The notes under the pieces were generated by a model. It was not told the origin of the DNA, searched no databases, and saw nothing but the letters and a program-made list of their open reading frames with translations. A DNA stretch of 64,000 bases, taken from Coriaria nepalensis (lineage: Eukaryota; Streptophyta; Magnoliopsida; Cucurbitales; Coriariaceae). Positions 1 to 12,809 of the stretch are shown in pieces; the stretch's first letter is position 1, and the number at the start of each line of letters is the position of its first letter. The stretch is taken from positions 3,856,501 to 3,920,500 of the forward strand of contig CP114484.1 in NCBI GenBank assembly GCA_027186245.1. The letters run 5' to 3'. The position numbers and the translations under genes were made by a program.

Positions 1-98
1 CTGCCGAAGTCAACTCCAAGCTCAGCTTTTTTAACCTTTGACCTCTTTAGCTTCTCTTTCAGTCTTTCTTCATGAGTGAGGTCAAAATTTGTGTTCAT
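1..98 (-). CDS. Possible 5' exon of an unknown gene, running off the left edge
   Basis: On the minus strand an ATG at 96-98 opens 32 codons that stay open to the window edge. The peptide is strongly basic and acidic: HEERLKEKLKRSKVKKAELG lies in its middle and it ends GVDFG at the edge. This composition is exon-like and unlike the surrounding AT-rich DNA. The frame is closed upstream by a TGA about 36 bases before the ATG, and no pyrimidine tract precedes it, so the ATG is more likely a true start than a splice-acceptor continuation. I do not recognise the family. It could be chance; the sequence to the left of the window would decide. Confidence 0.3.
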   Translation of the reverse strand, partial: MNTNFDLTHEERLKEKLKRSKVKKAELGVDFG

Positions 99-1352
99 AG
101 CTGAGCTGACTCCTTTCTCTCTTCGCTCATTTATTCATGGCATTCTGGAGTTTGGGGTCGGAACCACTCAGAACTCTACTCGTATTTGGTTTAGGAAATT
201 TCCAAGGTGATTCTAGATGGCCTTGTCCCTCTCGACAATGCTGGAGATTTGAGGTACCTCTTAGGCTTCATCTTCTCTGCCTTGGTTATTTGCTGAAGTT
301 GACTGGTAGTGATATCCTCGTGGTTTTACATATAACCTCTCTACCTTTTTTGATTGATTGAATATGGCTTTTTGTCTTTTCCTATAAACGGTGCCAAACT
401 ATTGAAACCAAATTCAGCATATGATCCTTAAGAGTATGTCAATCCAGCCACAACAAGCAAAATAGAAAATTACCGCCATGGGTTATTTTCGGCGATACTA
501 TTCCAACAATCAAGTTATAATAGGAGAGAGTTAATCTTTTTTGGAAACTTAAAACGATTATGAGTGCGTACATTTCCTCTATCCCTTTGGAACATATTTA
601 TATTTTACGTGTGCTAATTTTCAATTACTTATACAATCAATATCATTAATTTTGATTATGTAATATTCAAATAGTTAGTAGTTCGTCCGACCTCTTGAGA
701 CATATTTGCATCTGGGGGTCCAAAGTTAATTTACGTGGCGTGAGTCGCGTGACAGGTTGGATTGGACCAGTTTACTGGGTTACGTTCAACTACTTTAACG
801 GGTTATTTCCTTTTTTGATGTTGGCCATCTGAGATGAATTCAAAATCCAGCTTAGGATTGCAGGAAAACGGCAAGAGAAAATTCAAATGATCCGTGATCC
901 GTATAAGCTAATACCCAGAAATGTGACAAGTGTGACATGAATGAGATTTGTGATGATTATACCCAGAAATCAATAATTACAAGCAGCAATAGCACAAGAA
1001 TATGCTACTTACTTGATTGTAGTAAGCCATGAATAATTTATAATTACGGTCTCCCCAATTCATCCCTAGCTATACATAGATTGATTACCTCTCCAACCTA
1101 ATCGTTTCCTGAGCCATTTTTATTGCAATACTCATCTATTTATAACAAGTCAAATAAATAATATGAAGAAACTCGTTTCCCTCTCGTACCTCTCTTTGAT
1201 TTGTCTTGAAAACTCTTCTGGGCTTGCCAACGATGAATATTAGCATCACTAAAACATCTCGATCCAGATCAGAAAGAATTGATGGGAACTTTGACAGTGA
1301 ATAGAGTTCTAAAAAGTTTTTTGTTTGCAAATGAGGAAAATTCTCAAAAGAA

Positions 1353-3977
1353 TCAATAGAAGGGTGGTGGAGGGGGGGAAGCATACGAAACTCCATGGAT
1401 TGGCGGCAAAGGCCCCTCATACACGGGCATAGGAGGTGGGGGGCTTTGGTAGATAACAATTGGTGGTGGTGGTGGTGGTGCAGAGGGCGGAGGACACTCA
1501 TGTGAGACTGGAGGGGGTGATGGAGGGGGAGGAGAATGGTACTGAATTGGCGGTGGTGGTGGGGAATTATATGGATGAGGAGGAGAAGGCAATGGTGGTG
1601 AGAGAGTTGGTGGAGGATGTGAATGGTATTGTATTGGAGGTGGTGGAGGAGGTGAGTGATACACATAGGGTGGTGGAGGTGATGGTGATGGAGGCGGAGG
1701 TGGAGGTGGATGTGAATAATATGTATAGGGAGGAGGTGATGGAGATGGTTGGGGAGGTGAGTAATATGTAGAGGGAGGAGGTGAAGGAGGTGATGGTGAA
1801 GCGGGAGGTAGATAATGAGTGGGTGGAGGAGGTGATGGAGATGGTGGGGGTGGTGAGTAATATGTATAGGGATGGGGTGAAGGAGGTGATGGTGAAGCGG
1901 GAGATACATAGTGAATGGGTGGAGGAGGTGAAGACGATGGTGATGGAGGTGGAGATGGAGGTGGCTGTGAAGCTGATGGAGGAGATGGTGGTGGTGGTGG
2001 ATAGGGATAAACTAGCGGTGGAGGTAAATGTGGGGGAGTGGGTAATGGCGGCGGAGAATATAGTGGAGGCAATAGTGGTGAACAATATGGAGATGATGAT
2101 GGCTGTGGAGAAATCGATGGCGTTGGTGGTGAAGAATATAATGGAGGTAGGGACGGGGATGGGGGCGGAGATGGTGATGGAGATGATGGTTGTGGCGAGG
2201 TTGATGGCAGTGGTGGCGAAGAATACGGTGGAGGTAGGCCTGGAGATGGAGATGGAGATGGAGATGGAGATGGGGTTGGAGATGATGGTCCTGGAGAACT
2301 TATTGGCGGTTTTTGCGGATATGAAGGGGTTGGTGAAATTGATGGCAGATGTGGGGCGGGAGGAGAGTAAACTGGAGGTGCAGAAGATGTCGAAGGGGCA
2401 GGAGAGTAGATTGGTGGTGTTGATGGGGAGGGTGAAGGTGGAGACAGTGGTGATGTAAGAGGGGGCGAACCGGGCGTGGGTTGTGATTGGGGCGAATGGG
2501 AGGGCGAGTGTGCCCCACCAGATGATGAATGTGGCGGCGACTGGGGAGAGCGATGAACAGGAGGAGAAGGCGGAGAAACTGGAGGAGAGAGGGTGGGCGA
2601 GTGCGCCACACCAGGTGTTGAATGTGGCGGCAAATGGGGAGATTGGTGAACAGGTGAAGGCGAAGAAACCTGCGGAGGAAAGGCGGGCGAGTGCGCCCCA
2701 CCAGGTGTTGAATGTGGCGGCGAATGGGGAGTGGGATGAACAGGCGGAGAAGGTCCAAAAGAAGCACATCCAAACGAGTTACAATCCACAGGCTTAGACA
2801 AGAAGGAATTACATTGCGCACTAGATCTCTGTAACGACCTTCCAGGCAAGCAGTTTCTCCGGTCATCAAAATCTGCTAATCTCAAACAAACCGGCGGTTC
2901 GCCCGTGAAGAAATTGTACGAAAACGTGAAGTTCTGTAGATTCGGCAACTGACAAATGCTCGCCGGAATATTCCCCGAGAGCAAATTATGCGCTACGTTC
3001 AGTTGCTCTAAGCTCACCATTCCTCCGATCGTGTCTGGCAGTGGACCGAGGAGTTCGTTATAGCTCACATCGAACACCGTTAAGTTTTTCAGAAACCCTA
3101 TCTCAGGCGGTAAGCATGAGCGGAAGCCATTGTTCATCAGTATAATCTCGTTCAGCCTCGTCATGTTGCCTAAGCTCGCCGGCACGCAGCCATGAAACTT
3201 GTTGTCCGCCAGCACTATCACGGAGACCGGAGAGTTACCGAAATTTTCCGGCAGCTCGAACCTGAATCGATTGTGGTTTATGAAAATGGCGTCCAGATCC
3301 TTGTCGAAGAGCTGCTTCGGAACAGCGCCTTCAAACTCGTTAAATCTCAGATCCAAGAATTTAAGCGACGGAAGCTTAAGAACAACTTCAGGAAACTTTC
3401 CGGCGAATCGATTGTTGCTCAGATCCAGTTCGAAAAGCCGCTTCATATTCCTGAACTTATGAGGCACTGTGCCACAGAACCTGTTCGAGTTAATGTGAAA
3501 CAGAGCAAGATCTACAAGTAAACCTAGCTCTTCCGGTAAGTAACCGGCAATGTCACCGTGGTTTAGATCAATGCCGGCGACGGTTCGGATCCGGTGATTA
3601 TCCGGCGCCGGAGCACAGAAAACTCCAGTGTAGTTACAGACATCAGATCCGGTCCAGTCGACAGTGAAGTTTAGTGGATCAGAAAGAATAGCTTGTTTCC
3701 AAGCTTGTAAAGCGATGTAAGCATTTCGAATCCTTCCGTTTTCGAAGATTAAAGAAGGATCGACGGTGACGTTCTCACCTCTGTCACCGAACTCGTCTCT
3801 GTAGTAGAGAAGCTGGCGTTGCTTGATGTAGAAAGCTTCAGTGTCAGTGAGGCCGCCGCCATTGTTCGACAGAGAGAAAAGCTTCTCAGAAGCAGAAGCA
3901 TGAAGTAGAGCTGTGAAGAAGAAAGCAATGAGAAGTAGCGAGAGGCCAAAGCTGATGTCGCAGTGAGTCTTCTTCAT
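1353..3977 (-). CDS. LRX: Leucine-rich repeat extensin (LRX-type) cell-wall protein
   Basis: Single-exon gene, 874 aa. A signal peptide (about residues 1-29, hydrophobic core LSLLLIAFFFTALLHA) is followed by the LRX N-terminal region and about ten extracellular LRRs, roughly residues 80-370 (for example ELDLSNNRFAGKFPEVVLKL and FDVSYNELLGPLPDTIGG). A Cys-rich hinge (ADFDDRRNCLPGR, then CNSFGC) links to a very long Ser-Pro extensin tail, about residue 400 to the end, with many SPPPP blocks and Tyr motifs such as YVYHSPPPP that allow crosslinking. The LRR part reads like the vegetative LRX3/4/5 group rather than the pollen PEX group; this is a family-level judgement. Known role: LRX proteins sit in the wall, bind RALF peptides and help wall-integrity sensing with FERONIA-type kinases. 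The end GVSYASPPPPPFY is typical of the family, so it looks complete. The low-complexity tail makes its exact length prone to assembly error. Confidence 0.95.
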   Translation of the reverse strand: MKKTHCDISFGLSLLLIAFFFTALLHASASEKLFSLSNNGGGLTDTEAFYIKQRQLLYYRDEFGDRGENVTVDPSLIFENGRIRNAYIALQAWKQAILSDPLNFTVDWTGSDVCNYTGVFCAPAPDNHRIRTVAGIDLNHGDIAGYLPEELGLLVDLALFHINSNRFCGTVPHKFRNMKRLFELDLSNNRFAGKFPEVVLKLPSLKFLDLRFNEFEGAVPKQLFDKDLDAIFINHNRFRFELPENFGNSPVSVIVLADNKFHGCVPASLGNMTRLNEIILMNNGFRSCLPPEIGFLKNLTVFDVSYNELLGPLPDTIGGMVSLEQLNVAHNLLSGNIPASICQLPNLQNFTFSYNFFTGEPPVCLRLADFDDRRNCLPGRSLQRSSAQCNSFLSKPVDCNSFGCASFGPSPPVHPTPHSPPHSTPGGAHSPAFPPQVSSPSPVHQSPHLPPHSTPGVAHSPTLSPPVSPPSPPVHRSPQSPPHSSSGGAHSPSHSPQSQPTPGSPPLTSPLSPPSPSPSTPPIYSPAPSTSSAPPVYSPPAPHLPSISPTPSYPQKPPISSPGPSSPTPSPSPSPSPSPGLPPPYSSPPLPSTSPQPSSPSPSPPPSPSLPPLYSSPPTPSISPQPSSSPYCSPLLPPLYSPPPLPTPPHLPPPLVYPYPPPPPSPPSASQPPPSPPPSPSSSPPPPIHYVSPASPSPPSPHPYTYYSPPPPSPSPPPPTHYLPPASPSPPSPPPSTYYSPPQPSPSPPPYTYYSHPPPPPPPSPSPPPPYVYHSPPPPPPIQYHSHPPPTLSPPLPSPPHPYNSPPPPPIQYHSPPPPSPPPVSHECPPPSAPPPPPPIVIYQSPPPPMPVYEGPLPPIHGVSYASPPPPPFY

Positions 3978-4087
3978 CTCACCTCACAATACCAGACATC
4001 AAAAGAATCTGGTAAAAAGTTCTATCACTTGCTTCTGCTCTTCTCTCTGTCACACACACACACACTTTCTCTCAGTATCTCTCTAGA
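3978..4087 (-). promoter_or_regulatory. LRX 5' leader region with CA/CT repeats
   Basis: Upstream of the LRX start the DNA carries a (CA)n tract near 4050-4065 and CT-rich stretches, as in many plant 5' leaders. No clear TATA box was fixed. Confidence 0.35.
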
Positions 4088-4089
4088 AT

Positions 4090-6440
4090 GGATGAGTTTT
4101 CTCCGGAACTGAAATTGTTAATGGCTAATGGGGGTGTTGCAGAAAGTGTTCCCATCTCTCTTTCATATCTGAGAAGGAAAATTATTGATGAAAGAGAATG
4201 GAGCATCAGGTTCTGCAGTTCACCTTCACCGTCATGCCTTAATTTTTTCTCTCTTTTTTATTTATTTTAATTTCTGTCCACGAATAATAATAATAATAAT
4301 AAATAATTATGAAATTCAAACCGAGGGCATGCATGTATGTGGCTTACGTTAAAAAGGGCACATAATAACATATATATATATACAAATGAAATAAGAGATT
4401 GAACATGAAAAATATCTTAAGAACTATATTCGAGATATAGAATAAAGTTTTGAGTGTTTGAAAACGATGTAAGTATATTCGAGCATGAGCAATGGGCACA
4501 GCTCAAACAGACTTAGTAGTACGTTCTTTACATCTTTCATTTTCACAAGCACTAATTTATACTTCATGAATCATATAATATATACTCTTTACAACTCTGT
4601 TGGTTAAAGTTTGGAATAAAGCATAAACCCATATTTTCCGTCCATATATTTCCTTTTCTTCGTTTTGTAATTAAATTATAAAAGTAGTTTTTGTAATAAA
4701 CCCACGCTTATTGGAAACATATATTACTGTTCATCTCAATTACACCGAAGATCGATACGATAGATATATGATATAATAGCTGGAAAATTTAGATGAATGA
4801 TGTATGATCTTCTTAAATTATCATGTTTAATTTTTTAGAAATATAATATATAATCTCCTTAAAATATCATTATATTAGATCTAATCACCATAAATTATTA
4901 ATCTTTATATTTAAACTATTTTTCTTAAATTTTTTATTTATCGCGAATTTGATATTTTTAAATATTTATGATTTACACAAATTATATTTTCTTCCTCTAA
5001 TTTTTTTTTATTTTAAAGTTTTACCCCCTCCATAAATAAATTGAGCAAGTTTTATCCCGAATTTGATATTTTTTTTATTTATTTTTTTTCATTTATTAAT
5101 AACCCTCACGGGCTGAGTACTGTTTCACTGTCTTTCTTTATTCCTGTTTCTATTCAACCGACAATTTGCGCGTGAGACATAAAGGGTTACAAGTTAATTC
5201 TATTCCCAACTCCTGTGATAATATTACTACCAAAAATGTGTCTAAAATTGTCACGGATAATTTTAACAGTAAATCACACGTGGATTTTAGTTTTATTGAT
5301 ATTATAGTAGAATATTTTATATTTTAATAATTATAAATATTAATTTTAACTTAAATTATAAGAATATTTTGTTAAATTTATTTTACATATGATGTTTTAA
5401 AATTATAATAATATCCTTTGTATATATTTTAAATTATAAATAAATTTATTTATATTTATCATAAATTATAAATTTAATTATAAATAATGGCTAATATTAT
5501 AAAATATTATAAAAGAGATTCATTTTTTTTTTTGGAGAATATGATTCAAAAGTTCTAATTTTTTTAATAAAATAAAATAAAATAAAATAGATTTATCTTA
5601 AATAATTAGATTTTATATTTTTTAAATGTAGTTATAAAGATTTTGTAAAAATTCATTAATGTAATACTGTGGTAAATAATAAAAAGTGGTTGGGCGTAGA
5701 TTTAATATTTACTGTTAAAAATTCAAAATGTAATATAAATTAAACATGAGGAATTTACTTATATAGCTTAAGATAATATGCAGAGATCTTTCTATAATTT
5801 TACTTCGAGAGATCCATTTATAATATGAATTAAATTTAAATTAATTTATTTATAATTTTTAAAATATTAAAAAATATATTTATAATACATATTAATAAAT
5901 CTTAAAATATTCACTTATAATTTATGTTAATTTTAAACATAACCCTTCATAGTAATTTGCACTCTTTATCCATCTGGTTAGACCAAAATTGAGGAAAATA
6001 TACTTTATCCTTTGTATGAAAATATATTATAGTATTTTATTAATATTAATTACATATTACTTTATTATTAAAATTATCTTATTACTATATTATTATAACT
6101 TTACTGATTTATATATAAATGTATTTATTATTACTTATTAAAAGAATATATTAATATAATTACAAATCTAAATATTATTTACAGTTTTTATTCTTTCATC
6201 ACAACTTAAGTGATTACGGACTGAGCATGTTATTAAATAACCCGATTGAGGAAATTTGTTCAATCTATTCAGCATTCAGAGTTAATAGAAAACTGATTTA
6301 TAATGAACTCATTTTAATTTATATTCCGAATTTAGATTTAAATGGAGAAAGATAATACTACTCCTCAATACCATACCTAAATATTTGGATTAAAACCAGA
6401 TTTTACGTTTGAGTTTCAACCACATAAGATCTTGTTATAG
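4090..6440. other. AT-rich intergenic DNA, no gene seen
   Basis: Very AT-rich, with a (TAA)n microsatellite near 4285-4302 and a short (TA)n tract near 4371-4381. I saw no coding frame with protein character and no recognisable element. Confidence 0.6.
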
Positions 6441-6900
6441 CATTGTCCTCCATTAAACTAAGTCCAAAAAAAAAAAAAAAAAAATTCAGTTGGAAACTAT
6501 TGATGAATTCGATGGGGATGGTCCAAGTAGAAAAAGACAGAAGATGTTACCCATCTACATCATGGCTCATGGTAATGGAGCACTACAGCCGTATGTATGC
6601 GTCAGCTAAGACATTGCCCATCACTGCCCCCACTGGAAAGGTCCCTCGTGTCATGTCCAGTCCAGCTAGATTGTCGGCGCCAAATTGGGGTAGGTCCCAG
6701 ACTCCCACGTTTTTGTGGCTGTCCGAGTCAGCTAATCCCACTCAAACGTACTTTTGCAAATTGTGTTGCCCAGTCGGGTCAAGCCTTGATCAGTTGTTTG
6801 GGATTTTTCGAATTTGGATGAGTTCTCGTTCAAACATGTAAACAGGTAGTGCACCGACGATTTAAGTTTGAGTTTGGCTATAAAACATGTAACAGGATAC
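6441..6900. other. GC-richer island of unknown nature
   Basis: After an A homopolymer (about 6467-6482) the base composition changes sharply to near-balanced GC until about 6880, then returns to AT-rich DNA. Two overlapping plus-strand frames are open here (6443-6841 and 6597-6821), but neither resembles a protein I know. It may be a fragment of a mobile element or an old gene piece. Confidence 0.3.
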
Positions 6901-7685
6901 TCTTAAGGAGTTAGAATAAATAAATAAATAATATATATATTATTTAATTTTTAAAACAATGACCAATTGACAAATAAGACTCGTGGACTAGGTCAAACAA
7001 AAATAACTATATTTGTGACTTTTCTTTGCCTTTATATTTTAAGGGGAGGAGGTTCTAGAATGAAAATCCAAAAGAGAAGGAAGAAAAGAAATGTGACACT
7101 TGAGATTATGTTTTTGACTGTATAGTCAAGATTGTGTCTATGTAACGAAAAAAGGTATTCAATTAATTATTGGGTGTAAACAAGCAAGAGAGGGAGAGCT
7201 AAGAAGTCCTTATTTATTATGAGGCCTGAACAAATCAGCAGAAGTCTAAAGAAGGATATGATTACAATTTAAGACCAAGTGGTCCTAACTCCTAAACACG
7301 GAGTCTCTCAACGTGCTGTAGCCATGTGCCGGATTCATCTACCACTGGCCTATCTGGTCATTCAATTACCACCTCAAACTTCAGAAATACTAATATTTAC
7401 CCCTTCAAAATTTTATAATAAAATATTGTCCTTTCAGATCTAACTTCTATTAAACTTGAATAGTACTCCATATTTTAATATAAACTTATGATGATGGGGT
7501 ATACTAGATTGATTGGGTATTGTCCCCTCCGTATACAATATTTAAAATACTAAAAATTTATTCAATTATTATTATAGTTTGACACAATTATTTTATTAAT
7601 TTCTTTTCTATCTACTTTATTTTTGTCCACCTTATTTTCAGATCCACCTTATTTTTGTCTTCTACTTCGAACATAGATTTTGAAG

Positions 7686-8524
7686 CATTTGGGTTTGAAC
7701 CCGAACCCACATTTCAATCCATCTAGCTCCTCCCGAATATTGGAACGGTTGGTTTTGAACCATATTTGAAAGACATCAATTCATTTACTTGCTTCATAAT
7801 TTGGGTTCGTCCGGAGAAATTTTGGAGTATTATATTTCTAGTCGATTAATTCATCTTAATTATTTATAATATTGATGTGAGGTATTATGTAATTATATTA
7901 AATCGATATATTTAAGATAAATCATTTCATTGAAAAATACATATTCGTTAAGATAATCGAGTTTGACCCAATAAATATATATTTTATACGATACAATCTT
8001 ATTTATAAATATTACAAATATTATTGTTTGGTGTTTATTAAACATTCAATAATAATAAATACATTTATATATCATGTAGATTAATTATTTTAGAATTAAT
8101 TTTATTTATTTATTTATTACATATTATAATAAAGTATAGTATCTTAGATTACACTTGAGCTCATGATATAGATCATAATAGTTTAAATGCAACTTGCTTG
8201 ACACCTAAGTTACATATTATTCGTAGTCATAGGATTTAATCGTCAAGTGCTATATTGATAATCTGGATAAATTATTTTCAACTTATTTTTTTAATGTCTA
8301 GGATAAGTGTTTTCATAGTCATTGATATTAGTGAAAAATTATGATAAGTATGTAAGTATTGAGTAAAGACTAAATACATTGGATGTGATACTTAGATTAT
8401 TCTAAATGACAAAATTATTAATTGTTGATGAGAATTATATATTGTCTATAGCACATGTAATTCTCATATCAGATATCATAATAATACCTTGTCGGATCTT
8501 ATAGTTTGACATCACTCTAAATAC
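7686..8524 (+). repeat. LTR-like repeat family A, tandem copy 1
   Basis: First of two adjacent direct copies with an offset of 832 bases: the phrase beginning acatttcaatccatctag occurs at 7709 and again at 8541. The copies stay alignable through landmarks such as gagaattatatattgtcta and ttgtcggatcttatagtt. Diverged relatives lie at 14443-15130, 28200-28920 and, inverted, 22330-22900. Confidence 0.8.
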
Positions 8525-9360
8525 ATTTGGGTTTGAACCCACATTTCAATCCATCTAGCTCCTCCCGAATATTGGAACGGTTGGTTTTGAAACATATTTG
8601 AAAGATATCGATTCATTTACTTGCTTCATAATTTGGGTTCACTCAGAAAAATTTTAGAGTATTATATTTATGATGGATTAATTTATTTTAATTATATGTA
8701 ATATTGATATGATGTATGATATAATTATATTAAATTGATATATTTAAGATAAATTATTCCACTAAAAAATATATATTCATCAAGCTAATCAAGTTTGACC
8801 CGATAAGTATATATTTTATGTGATATAATCTTATTTATAAATATTACAAATATTACTATTTAGTATTTATTAAACATTCAATAATAATAAATACATTTGT
8901 ATATCATGTAGATTAATTATTTTAGAATTAATTATATATATATATATATATATTTATTACATAATATGATAAAGTATAGTATCTTAGATTACACTTGAGG
9001 CCATGATATAGACCATGATAGTTTAAATGCAACTTGCTTAACACCTAAGATACATATTATTCGTAGTCATAAGATTTAATCGTCAAGTGCTACATTGATA
9101 ATCTAGATAAATTATCTCCAGCTTATTTCCATAATGGCTAGGATAATTGTTTTCATAGTTATTGACGTTAGTGAAAAATTATGATAAGTATGTAAGTGTT
9201 GAGTAAGAACTAAATATACTGGACGTGACATTTAGATAATTCTCAATGACAAAATTATGAATTGTTGATGAGAATTATATATTGTCTATAGTACATGTAA
9301 TTCTCATATCAGATATCATAATAATATCTTGTCGGATCTTATAGTTTGACATCACTCTAA
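8525..9360 (+). repeat. LTR-like repeat family A, tandem copy 2
   Basis: Second copy of the 832-base unit. It differs from copy 1 by scattered substitutions and by a (TA)n expansion at about 8932-8952. The join at about 8524 is clean: the end of copy 1 (tttgacatcactctaaatac) runs straight into the start of copy 2. Confidence 0.8.
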
Positions 9361-10200
9361 AAGAAAGAAGCCAATGGTTACAAATGGTGAATTGTTGGGT
9401 ATAAGGTAACAATACATGAAGGTTGTGAGTAACCAAAATAAGATCCATCACTCCTGTATTTTAGGATATAAATCCTATAAGTTATATATTTTATTGAACA
9501 ATAAATCCCCACGCAAGGTAGAATGATATGAAAAGAGTTTCAATAAATGCATTGTTTATGTTCATTAAAGGTACAAAAATTTATATTATTTATCTATTAT
9601 GTTTAACAATTAAATCATATTCTAAGATGATCAAAATATTGACAAGATGAAAGAATTGTTATTGTATGGCGGTTAATCACAATGGGTTCCTATGAAAAAT
9701 GTTTACTTCTTATCTCTCGAGTAACTTTGATACTTTGTTAGAAATTAATATTGGTTTTAAGGTTGAAGTTAATTAATCATGAGATAACATAATTAATTGT
9801 TTCATTTAAACGGTATTTTTAAGTTAAAACGATTTTAATTATGAATTAGATAAAATTATAAAGTTTTATGAGATCATTCTTTTCATATGATATAGAACCT
9901 AATTATTCGCACACATTAAAGTTATAAAGTAATTTAGTTAAGTTTTTATTCAGGATAAGAAAAATGAACTGTTAAAATTTTAGGGGTAACATCCTTAGGG
10001 GCTAGTTCTTGGAAATTGTCGATACCCATAGAATAATGCTATCAAAACAAAAGAGTAAGATCGTCAAAAAAGAAGTTGATTTCTTAGGAATGCATATTGC
10101 CTATGGAATAATGCATATTTCTTGTGTAAGTGCACAATCCTAATCATCTCTATATTTATTCACTGGTAAACCGTATAAAAGAAAAGGTAAGAAAATGTTC
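9361..10200 (+). repeat. LTR-like repeat family B
   Basis: A segment around 9750-9990 with the landmarks atgaattagataaaattata, cacattaa and aggataag recurs in the same order near 27090-27230, so it is a dispersed repeat and not unique DNA. It directly follows the family A tandem, so A and B probably belong to one long LTR. No coding capacity was seen. Confidence 0.5.
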
Positions 10201-12780
10201 ATACCTTTGGTGGCAAGGAAATATTGAATTTGAGGATATTGCTGGATAATAAAATTACTCATACTTTTTTAATTGGTTTAGTTATACCTTTTTTGTATTT
10301 TCAAAACCTTGTCTATTATTAATGGGATCATTGTCAATAGCATACGATATTATTATATAATAACAATATATATTAATCATAACTCTTCGATTTCATCCCT
10401 ATTTCAGCAAGAATTCAATTACTATTAATGTGAATTGCATATATATCCTCATGGTAAGAACCTAGTCCTTTCGTACGTAAAGTAGAGACGTCCAACAGGC
10501 AGAGGTTGGGACAAACCCTATCCCATTTAATTTGTCCCAGTGAGTTGCGGGACAGGCTTTTGTCCTACAATTAAACGGGACATAACTGATTGACCCATCA
10601 AAAATTTGGAGATGGGACTGTACAAGATATGTTTATTAGATTTGGGATGTAATGGTTAATAGGATAATCAAACAGAATACTGGACTGCCCAATGGGCTAA
10701 ATATAATCCATATTGATTTCTTTTGTTCGAAAATTGAGTTACATATACCATGCAATTAATCTTGTAACCGAAGTAAAATATCACTATTATAAAAATCAAT
10801 CCCAATGTTCAATAAAAAAAATTTAGAGATAAAATTATAGTTGAGGAAAATTCCATATCATTGAAAATTAAACCGACCGACGTTGGTCACCGATCAAAAA
10901 CATACCGATCATGAACTGATTGATTCCGGTCAATATAAGTCGGTATTGGTCAGTGTTCGTATGACCGAATTCTTGTATTCTCCTTTTTCCCTTCATTTCT
11001 ATAATTTCCTTTCCTTTTGGTTACCTAATTTACGATCTATATACAAAACCTTTGGTGTAACTATGGAAAACACAAGTATCTAGTAACTACTATAGACTGT
11101 AAGTACGATTGTTGACTTAGTCTAAGTCATTTTAATGTTATTTATTTTTGTAGTTTTTAGTTTATTTTATATATTCTAATGTATGTAAATTTTCCTTTAT
11201 TTTGTAGAATTATTACATTCACATAATAATAATACTATTATTTGAAGAAAAATTCTCCATTATAATAATTTAAAAATATAATTTTACTTGAATATTAAAA
11301 TCAAAACATTCAAATTTAAATTAAATTTAGAATCCAAAATCACAACAACGCTACAAATCTATAATATTTAAATTTCAAATATCCCAAATCTAACAATACA
11401 ATTTTATATCCAACAACATCTAAATTTCAAAGATCCAACAACATAACATTAATAATAACTTAGTATAATAATAAAAAAAAATGTAATTTTTCAATAACTG
11501 ACCAAAGTTTGCAACACCGATCGATACATCGACTGAAATTGATTTTTAGATATTACTATCGACTAAAATGTGTCGATTTCGATTGGTACAGTTTTTTTTT
11601 ACACAATCTCTGATAAAATTGTAGGTTAAATAATATTGTATTTTTTGAATCTACTTATATGAACTTGTTATTAACTTTATCGGTATGACATTTCATTTTA
11701 TGCTCCTACACCATTGTAACCTAAGGCATTTGCGTCTGTTATAAGGGTCAATATTAAAAATTTTGTCATTTGAAATTATTCATCTACACGTGGCATCCTA
11801 CGTGGCAAAGCTGTATATTTTTGGAAGCAAAAATGAGCGTTTCATCATCATTATTGCAACAAAGCAAAAAGAGCAAAATACGTGTTTCATCCATCCCCTT
11901 TACTTAAAAAAGAATTGACCTCTAATTACAACTTAACTATTTTCCTTTTCCCCCAAATTGATTGAAGAAAAAAATATTGCATCCCCTTTTCCCCCAAATT
12001 GAAATTCATCCCCAACTATCTGAATTCCAACAAAATCAAAAACCCTTTTGCAAAGTTGTTTGATCCCTAATTTCAACCCATTCCAATAAAATAAAAAATA
12101 TCATTCCAACAAAATGAAAACCCTAATTTCATCCCTAATATATCTTCCCTAATCATTGCGGATTCATTTCACCCTTAAAGTCTTCGAGCTTTAGATTTGG
12201 AAAGAGGTAGCTCTTAAATTTCATTTCGAGTTTATATATGTTCTGATTATGTGAAGTAGGTTGTGTATCCAAATTATAAATTTTTTTTGTAAAAGCAACG
12301 GCTGCATGCATCTTCAAGTACTTTGTTGTTTCATTTCCTTGTGTGATTTGTGAATTGAGAATTTTTTTTAATTCATGATTTCTGCTATTTCTGTTGTTGA
12401 CATTTGATGCTTTAGTATTACTGTTATTATGAGTTGGGTTTGATGGAAATTGATGGTTAATTAGTATTATTTCTATTGTGGTGAAATTTGATAAATGTAG
12501 TGATTGCATTCATAAACTTTAGCTACTTTTTAATATTTTGTTGATTCATAATTATATGATAGTTTCAATCTTTGTTTTTTGAATTGCTATTCTATCTTAG
12601 TTGTTTAAAGTTATTTAGTTTTGTTAATTGCTGGCCATCTTGTACCTTCTCTTTTTGTTGAAGTTATCTAATACCTACTAGGTTTAACACTCTTTATGAT
12701 AACATGGTTTATAATGTTGACATGTTTCTGTTTCTTATGTTATATAGCAGCTTCGTTAATTACTAATTAAGTCCACCAAC
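10201..12780. other. Intergenic DNA with possible non-autonomous element fragments
   Basis: No gene recognised. At 10490-10700 there are GC-richer phrases (gttgggacaaaccctatccc, then gttgcgggacaggctttt) like decayed transposon termini. At 10870-10965 and 11500-11600 two segments rich in cgaccg, ggtcac and accgatc motifs bracket AT-rich DNA and look like inverted ends of a non-autonomous DNA element. At 11930-12130 a stretch repeats the words ccccaaattg and attccaac. Confidence 0.35.
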
Positions 12781-12809
12781 CGGGAAGTTAAAAAAGAAGA
12801 AAAAAAAAA

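Noticed and set aside
1460..2769. Several open frames on both strands inside the LRX gene
   Set aside because: They are by-products of the repetitive Pro codons. The 874-aa frame alone has a signal peptide and LRRs.
4088..4270. 60-aa plus-strand frame divergent from LRX
   Set aside because: Lies in the LRX upstream region, ends in low-complexity Phe/Ser text and has no recognisable homology.
12153..12509. 118-aa minus-strand frame
   Set aside because: Asn/Ile-rich composition typical of AT-rich non-coding DNA; no domain.
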